From: Pseudonocardiales bacterium
GTDB taxonomy: Bacteria > Actinomycetota > Actinomycetes > Mycobacteriales > Pseudonocardiaceae
Length of the DNA: 64,000 bases
Direction of reading: 5' to 3'
Assembly: GCA_023252195.1 (NCBI GenBank)
Contig: JAHEXI010000001.1
Coordinates: 186,001-250,000, forward strand
Below the pieces are notes generated by a model, which saw only the letters and a program-made list of their open reading frames with translations, was not told where the DNA came from and ran no database searches. How positions within the stretch are numbered: the stretch's first letter is position 1; every line of letters starts with the position of its first letter. Made by a program: the position numbers and the translations under genes. This document shows, piece after piece, positions 59,181-64,000 of this stretch.

Positions 59181-60310
59181 TCGGGCCCACCCTTGCCATC
59201 GTCGGTGCCACCGGCGCAGTGGGTACCGTCATGATCGACATCATCAACTCGCGACGGTCGGTGTCCTGGGCCGAGATCCGGTTGATCGCCTCGGTCCGGT
59301 CGGCCGGCAAGAAGATCAGTGTTCGAGGCGAGCAGTACGTCGTCGTTGAGCTCACCGCCGAAGCCTTCGACGGCGTCGACATTGCGATGTTCGACGTTCC
59401 CGACGAGATCTCCGAGCGGTGGGCTCCGGCCGCCGTGGCGCGGGGCGCGATCGTGGTGGACAATTCTGGTGCGTTCCGGATGGACCCCGACGTTCCCCTG
59501 GTGGTCCCCGAGGTCAACGCTGCGGCGCTGCGCCACAGACCCAAGGGCATCATCTCCAACCCCAACTGCACCACGCTGTCGATGATGGCTGCGGTGGGTG
59601 CCCTGCACGCCGAGTTCGGTCTTACCGAACTGGTGGTGGCCAGCTACCAGGCTGCTTCCGGCGCGGGGCGCCCCGGCGTGGAACGGTTGTACGCCGAGCT
59701 TGCCGCGGTGGCCGGCAAGGGCGTCGGGGTGCGCGGCGGGGACATCGCCCAGGCCTTGGCGGCGGCGGGGTTGCCTGCGCAGTCACCGTTCCCGGCACCG
59801 CTGGCGATGAACGTGGTGCCCTGGGCCGGGTCGCTGCGACCGGATGGCTGGAGCTCCGAGGAGCTCAAGGTCCGCAACGAGTCGCGCAAGATCCTCGGCA
59901 TCCCGGATCTGAAGGTATCGGCCACCTGCGTGCGGGTCCCGGTGGTCACCACGCACGCGCTCGCGGTGCATGCAGTGTTCGCTACGCCGGTCACTGTGGA
60001 GCAGGCCCGGAAGGTTTTCGCCGCGGCGCCGAGCGTCGTGCTGGCCGATGATCCGGCGGCGGGGGTGTGGCCGACCCCGGCTGCGGTGGTGGGCGCGGAC
60101 CCGACCTACGTCGGCCGGCTCCGCCAGGCCCTGGACTTCGTCAACACGCTGGACTTCTTCGTCTGCGGGGACAACCTGCGCAAGGGTGCGGCGCTGAACA
60201 CCTACGAGATCGCCGAGACACTCGCTGCGCAATGGCAGCCGGTGAGCGCTCGAAGTTTGGCTCCCGCGAAGGCGGTGTCGGGAAGGAGTGAAACTCTGAG
60301 GAGGGAGTAG
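59177..60310 (+). CDS. asd: Aspartate-semialdehyde dehydrogenase
   Basis: This 377-aa NADPH-dependent enzyme makes aspartate semialdehyde from aspartyl phosphate. The N-terminus [18 protein letters not shown] is the nucleotide-binding loop. The catalytic Cys is in [17 protein letters not shown], and [19 protein letters not shown] and [17 protein letters not shown] follow the family. Its start overlaps the ask stop. The last 27 residues (after [11 protein letters not shown]) form a basic tail longer than usual, ending 3 bp before the DUF4383 relic, so the original 3' end may have been disturbed there. Confidence 0.95.
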   Translation: MIGPTLAIVGATGAVGTVMIDIINSRRSVSWAEIRLIASVRSAGKKISVRGEQYVVVELTAEAFDGVDIAMFDVPDEISERWAPAAVARGAIVVDNSGAFRMDPDVPLVVPEVNAAALRHRPKGIISNPNCTTLSMMAAVGALHAEFGLTELVVASYQAASGAGRPGVERLYAELAAVAGKGVGVRGGDIAQALAAAGLPAQSPFPAPLAMNVVPWAGSLRPDGWSSEELKVRNESRKILGIPDLKVSATCVRVPVVTTHALAVHAVFATPVTVEQARKVFAAAPSVVLADDPAAGVWPTPAAVVGADPTYVGRLRQALDFVNTLDFFVCGDNLRKGAALNTYEIAETLAAQWQPVSARSLAPAKAVSGRSETLRRE

Positions 60311-60313
60311 CAC

Positions 60314-60451
60314 ATGACGTTTGCCGGTCCAGAGCAGAAGTTCGGGATACAGGTCCAGTCTAGGAAGGCACCCCGGACATTCGAGCAGAACGTATCGATG
60401 ATCCTGGCAGCATCTACTTCGTCGGCGGAGCCGGCCCCGGCTACCGCGTAG
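60314..60451 (+). pseudogene. Collapsed second DUF4383 gene
   Basis: A 45-codon frame starts at ATG with a strong GAGGAGGGAG ribosome binding site. MTFAGPEQKFGIQVQSRK and FEQNVSMIL match the first 34 residues of the DUF4383 protein at 57370 ([18 protein letters not shown]...LEQNTAMIM). One base is then missing (CTGGCAGC versus ATGGGCAGT), shifting GSIYFVGG out of frame, and about 380 bp of the gene are deleted, the final ATA-stop being retained. No membrane helix remains, so a functional product is unlikely. Confidence 0.85.
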
Positions 60452-60521
60452 GCGTTCGGGACAGACGGCCCGATTCTTGGGCGGCCGCATGAATCGCCGA
60501 CAATGGTGGTAACACATCGAC

Positions 60522-61634
60522 GTGACTAGCACAGCAACGAACCCGGTCCCGATCGCGCGCCTGAATGTCTCGGCTTACGCGATTCCCACTGACGCTCCGG
60601 AATCCGACGGCACCCTGGCGTGGGATTCCACCACGATGGTGTTGGTGACCGCACATGCCGCCGGATGCACGGGCACCGGCTACACCTACGCCGGCCAGGC
60701 TGCCGCCACGGTGGTCAACAGCAAGCTTGCCGGCGTGGTGACCGGACAGGATGCACTGACCCCGACCGCGTCGTGGGCGGCGATGCAGCACGCGGTCCGC
60801 AACCTCGGCAAGCCCGGCGTGGTGGCGCAAGCGATCTCGGCCGTCGACATCGCGCTGTGGGACCTGCAGGCGCGGCTACTGGACGTGCCACTGGTGGTCA
60901 CGATCGGCGCCGTTCACGAGGCCACGCCGATCTACGGCAGCGGCGGGTTCACCTCCTACGACAACGACACCCTCGCCGGTCAGCTCGCTGGTTGGGTTCA
61001 GGCGGGCATCCCGCGGGTGAAGATGAAGGTCGGCCGCGATCCCGATGCCGACCCGAAGCGGCTGCGCGCAGCACGCCGAGCTATCGGGGACGCCGCGGAG
61101 CTGTTCGTGGACGCGAACGGCGCCTTCCAGCGCAAAGACGCGTTGCTGTGGGCGCAGCGGTTCAGCGAGCACGGGGTGCGCTGGTTCGAAGAACCGGTGA
61201 GCTCCGACGACCTTGCGGGACTGCGAGTACTGCGTGATCGCGGACCGGCCGGGATGGACATCGCCGCCGGCGAATACGGCTACCACCTGCCCTACTTCCA
61301 GCAGATGCTCGACGCCGGCGCGGTCGACTGCCTGCAGGCCGACGTCACGCGGGCCCTGGGCATCTCCGGCGTGCTGCGAGTCGCCGCCTTGTGCGACGCA
61401 CGCAGCATCGAGCTGTCGCTGCATTGCGCGCCGCAGGTCAGCGCGCACGTCGGCACCGCCATCTGGCACCTTCGTCACTTAGAGTACTTCCACGATCACG
61501 TACGGATCGAACGCATCGCCTTTGATGGGGTGCTCGAGCCGCAGCCCGGTGGCGTGCTGCGGCCAGACCGGTCCAGTCCCGGCCTCGGGCTGGAGGTCAA
61601 GCAGGCCGACCTGGAGCCCTACCGCATCGGGTAA
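60522..61634 (+). CDS. Enolase-superfamily enzyme (mandelate racemase/muconate lactonizing type)
   Basis: This 370-aa protein starts at GTG 60522. The N-terminal capping domain (residues 1-130) leads to the barrel with GIPRVKMKVGRDPDADP (Lys-x-Lys), ELFVDANGAF (metal Asp), VRWFEEPVSSDDL (metal Glu), DIAAGEYGYHLPYF (metal Glu) and IELSLHCAPQVSAHVGTAIW (His). It would abstract a proton next to a carboxylate and dehydrate, epimerise or cycloisomerise an acid sugar or related acid. The substrate is not indicated. It may act with the FAD/Fe-S oxidoreductase convergent to it, but that is speculation. Confidence 0.88.
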   Translation: MTSTATNPVPIARLNVSAYAIPTDAPESDGTLAWDSTTMVLVTAHAAGCTGTGYTYAGQAAATVVNSKLAGVVTGQDALTPTASWAAMQHAVRNLGKPGVVAQAISAVDIALWDLQARLLDVPLVVTIGAVHEATPIYGSGGFTSYDNDTLAGQLAGWVQAGIPRVKMKVGRDPDADPKRLRAARRAIGDAAELFVDANGAFQRKDALLWAQRFSEHGVRWFEEPVSSDDLAGLRVLRDRGPAGMDIAAGEYGYHLPYFQQMLDAGAVDCLQADVTRALGISGVLRVAALCDARSIELSLHCAPQVSAHVGTAIWHLRHLEYFHDHVRIERIAFDGVLEPQPGGVLRPDRSSPGLGLEVKQADLEPYRIG

Positions 61635-61988
61635 GCCACCACAGCTCGGAGCGCCGCGCTGCGCCAGTCGGTGCGGCCTGCCGACGCTGACCGGCTAGCC
61701 GGCCGGTCCGTTCATGATCGCGGTTCTGGAAGAATCAGCCGCGGTGAGCGCGGTTGATTCTTCCCAAACTCTGATCATGTTCTGGAGCGCGGCATGACGC
61801 GGTCGTTTCTCACGTTGGTGCCGCGGGTAGCTGCTAAGGGAAACGTCAACGGACCGGGGGCGCGTCCACCCGCAGCGCAACGACAGTGCCCGCCGGACCG
61901 CCCGCTCCCCCAGCCGCCGAGCACCCAGCCAGCACCGCCACCCCATGATCGCCCCGCCCAGCCGTCGCGTTTCTGGAGACAGACCGCA
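61635..61988. other. Intergenic region with an inverted repeat (61714-61778)
   Basis: About 350 bases separate two convergent genes. At 61714-61778 ATGATCGCGGTTCTGGAAGA... and its imperfect complement ...AATCTTCCCAAACTCTGATCAT form a stem of about 30 bases with a short loop, probably a terminator. The rest (61790-61960) is Pro/Arg-coding in all frames and I see no gene. Confidence 0.6.
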
Positions 61989-62030
61989 CTAATCAGCCCT
62001 CGAATTACCGCTGTCTGTCTCCAGAACGCG
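61966..62030. repeat. Inverted repeat spanning the 3' end of the oxidoreductase gene
   Basis: CGCGTTTCTGGAGACAGACC pairs with GCTGTCTGTCTCCAGAACGCG with one bulge and a loop of about 24 bases. The minus-strand gene stops inside it (TAG at 61989-61991), so one arm encodes the last residues LETDSG. Its outer stem resembles the inverted repeat at 18661. Confidence 0.75.
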
Positions 62031-64000
62031 CCACACGACGGCGCCGAGCGCGGCGAGGCCGGCGCCGATGGTGGCCAGGCGGCGGGCGCGGCGGCCGCGT
62101 CCCGGCACCGGGCGGACGTGGTTGTAGGGCTGTTCCGGGAACTCGCCGCGGTAGCCGTCCGCGCCGTGCTCACGGGCCATCTTCATCACCTGCGCCACGT
62201 GTAGCGCGCCGCGCCCGGTACCGGCCTGCTCGATCTGTGTCTTGCAGGAGAAGCCGTCGGCGACGATCACGGTGTCCAACTCCGCGGCGCGCACCGCGGG
62301 CAACAGTGCCTGCTCCCCGCACTGCAAGGAGATGTCGTACTTGCCGTTCTCGAAGCCCCACGATCCGGCCAGGCCGCAGCAGCCGCCTTGCAGCGGTTGC
62401 ACGGTCACCCCCATCCGTTTGAGCAGCTGATGCTCCGCGCTCATGCCGCCGGTGGCGCGGTGGTGGCAGTGCCCCCACACCAGCGCGTCGCGGTCCAGGT
62501 GCGGTGGCTCGATGTCGAAGGTGGTGAAGAACTCCCCGAAGTGGTAGGCGTTGCGGGCCAGCCGCTGGGCGTCGTCGTCGTGCGGCAGCAGCTTGCCCAG
62601 TTCGTCTTTGAAGACGGCCAGGCAGCTCGGCTCCATCCCGACCACCGGGGTGCCGGCGCGGATGTCGTCGCGCAGCACATCGAGCAACCGGTGCAGGTAG
62701 CGCCGGGCGGTGTCCAGGAAGCCGTAGTCGTAGAGTGGGCGGCCACAGCACACGTGCACCTCAGGCATGACGACCTGCCAGCCGGCCGCTTCGATGGCTT
62801 CCACGCACGCCACCCCGACGTCGGTGTGCAGGTGGTTGTTGAAAGTGTCCGGGAACAGCACGACCCGGCGCCCGGAGGGATTGGCCGACCGGCCGCGGTC
62901 GGCGAACCACTGCTGCAAGGTGACTGGCGCGAACGTCGGTAGCGGTCGGCGGCGGTCGATCCCGGCGGCGAGCTTGGCCAACCGGGACAGCCCCGGGCTC
63001 TGGGTGACCGCATTGACCACCTCCGGCATCAGGGCGGCGAGGCGGGACGCCTGGTCGATGAAGCCGAACGCGTAGGCGTACCGCGGCCGCCACCGTCGCC
63101 AGGAGCGGTAATGGTGGTGCAGGAACTCCGCCTTGTAGGTCGGCATGTCCACGTCCACCGGGCAGTCGCTGGTGCAGCCCTTGCAGGCCAGGCACAGATC
63201 CAGCGCCTCAGCGACCTCCCGGGACTCCCACCCATCGGTGATCACTTCGCCGCGCAGCATCTCGAACAGCAACCGGGCCCGCCCGCGGGTGGAGTGCTTC
63301 TCCTCCCGGGTGACCTGGTAGCTGGGGCACATCGTGTTCTGCGCGTCGGGCACCCGGCACTTACCGACGCCGACGCAACGCAGCGTGGCGTGCGCGAAGT
63401 CCCCGCCGTCCTGCGGGTAGGAGAAGGCGACGTCCGGCCGGGCCGGGTTGTAGTCGGTACCCAGCCGCAGGTTCTCGTCGAAGCGGTACGCATCGACGAC
63501 CTTGCCCGGGTTCATCTTCCAGTCCGGGTCCCAGATCGCCTTGAACTCCCGCATCGCGGCGAGCAGCCGCGGACCGTACTGCTTGCCGAGCAGCTCGGCG
63601 CGCTGCTGCCCGTCACCGTGCTCGCCGGACATCGAGCCCCCGTAGGAGGCCACGAGGTCGGCAGCCTCGTCCAGAAACACCCGGTAACGCGCGATGCCCT
63701 CGACGGTGCGCAGGTCGAAGTTGATCCGGGAATGGATGCAGCCCTCACCGAGGTGGCCATACATCGCACCGCGCAGGCCGTGCTTGTCGTAGAGCGCGAG
63801 CAAATCGGCCAGGTAGTCACCGACCTTTGCCGGGGGTACCGCTGAGTCCTCCCAGCCCGGCCAGTAGTCACCCCCGTCGGGAGGGAACGCGGCGGAGCTC
63901 AGGCCAGCCTCCCGCACCTCCCACAGATCCTCGCTATTACCGCCCTCCTGCCGGCTCTTGGAGACGACGATCCGGTCGTCGGCGTAGTGCTTGTCCTCCC
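61989..64000 (-). CDS. FAD-binding and Fe-S oxidoreductase, partial (N-terminus beyond window)
   Basis: The frame is open to the right edge, so at least 670 residues are present and the FAD-binding N-terminal part is missing. What is seen: the FAD-oxidase C-terminal domain (HLGEGCIHSRINFDLRTVEG; SMSGEHGDGQQRAELLGKQY), a ferredoxin-type domain with two Cys clusters (CVGVGKCR...CPSYQVTREE and CLACKGCTSDCPVDVD), and a CCG-domain region (HVCCGRPLYDYGFL and GGCCGLAGSWGFENG). A C-terminal hydrophobic stretch (ATIGAGLAALGAVVWRVLE) is added. This is the GlpC/glycolate- or D-lactate-dehydrogenase-like family. Complete members are about 950-1000 residues. Confidence 0.9.
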   Translation of the reverse strand, partial: EDKHYADDRIVVSKSRQEGGNSEDLWEVREAGLSSAAFPPDGGDYWPGWEDSAVPPAKVGDYLADLLALYDKHGLRGAMYGHLGEGCIHSRINFDLRTVEGIARYRVFLDEAADLVASYGGSMSGEHGDGQQRAELLGKQYGPRLLAAMREFKAIWDPDWKMNPGKVVDAYRFDENLRLGTDYNPARPDVAFSYPQDGGDFAHATLRCVGVGKCRVPDAQNTMCPSYQVTREEKHSTRGRARLLFEMLRGEVITDGWESREVAEALDLCLACKGCTSDCPVDVDMPTYKAEFLHHHYRSWRRWRPRYAYAFGFIDQASRLAALMPEVVNAVTQSPGLSRLAKLAAGIDRRRPLPTFAPVTLQQWFADRGRSANPSGRRVVLFPDTFNNHLHTDVGVACVEAIEAAGWQVVMPEVHVCCGRPLYDYGFLDTARRYLHRLLDVLRDDIRAGTPVVGMEPSCLAVFKDELGKLLPHDDDAQRLARNAYHFGEFFTTFDIEPPHLDRDALVWGHCHHRATGGMSAEHQLLKRMGVTVQPLQGGCCGLAGSWGFENGKYDISLQCGEQALLPAVRAAELDTVIVADGFSCKTQIEQAGTGRGALHVAQVMKMAREHGADGYRGEFPEQPYNHVRPVPGRGRRARRLATIGAGLAALGAVVWRVLETDSGNSRAD

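Overview
The window is 64 kb of high-GC actinobacterial chromosome. Mycothiol-dependent maleylpyruvate isomerase-like enzymes, a septum-formation protein, DUF3151, DUF4383, DUF5753/DUF6879-type WhiJ-like genes, many GTG starts and a gene order partly shared with Mycobacterium (fba/DedA/DUF3151/purA; pheA/phosphatase/metallopeptidase/septum gene) suggest a Pseudonocardiales-like organism. This placement is inference from gene content. I saw no rRNA, tRNA, CRISPR array, transposase or phage module.

Layout. 1-5.3 kb: a DJ-1/PfpI protein cut by the window edge, a DUF4239 membrane protein and a 1102-aa MalT-like ATPase with a C-terminal BTAD domain. 5.3-9.5 kb (minus): an atypical response regulator, an OmpR regulator, its histidine kinase and an exported YVTN beta-propeller, probably one operon. 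9.7-12 kb: a ferric-reductase-like flavoprotein and a DUF4142 protein. 12-15.3 kb: an accessory patch of WhiJ-like genes, with a relic of an HTH gene and a DUF6879/DUF5753 chimera. 15.4-17.3 kb: a membrane protein, an Fpg/Nei glycosylase and a hypothetical gene. 17.4-26.3 kb: a LytS/LytTR two-component system with an S49 peptidase and two sodium:solute symporters plus DUF485. The second symporter is fused in one 943-aa frame to a membrane-anchored YVTN beta-propeller, the most unusual protein in the window.

26-43.4 kb is mostly core genes: rhodanese, DUF4328, DUF5926, CPBP protease, DUF3817, pheA, histidine phosphatase, metallopeptidase, septum-formation protein, DedA, an ECF sigma factor, class II fructose-bisphosphate aldolase, DUF3151, purA and a CPA1 antiporter. 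A DUF4143 ATPase and a methyltransferase interrupt the pheA-septum block. 43.4-46 kb is decaying: an XRE/TPR regulator broken by a frameshift and a stop, then a methyltransferase without its SAM-binding N-terminus. 46-56 kb: a GGDEF/EAL protein with both motifs degenerate, purD, an SGNH hydrolase, an aminotransferase, an amidohydrolase, purB and a mycothiol-type enzyme. 56-64 kb: the ask-asd operon flanked by an intact and a collapsed DUF4383 gene, an enolase-superfamily enzyme, and a large FAD/Fe-S oxidoreductase running off the right edge.

Non-coding structure is prominent. Four copies of one long palindrome (core GTGAGTGGGAAACAGTGTTA plus its reverse complement) occur at 27.3, 37.4, 46.0 and 54.1 kb. 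In three copies the palindrome supplies the stop codon of a neighbouring gene, and in one it supplies stops for two convergent genes. Further hairpins sit at several gene ends. Working themes, as inference: monocarboxylate uptake under LytS/LytTR control, extracytoplasmic propellers tied to signalling or transport, and purine and aspartate-family biosynthesis.
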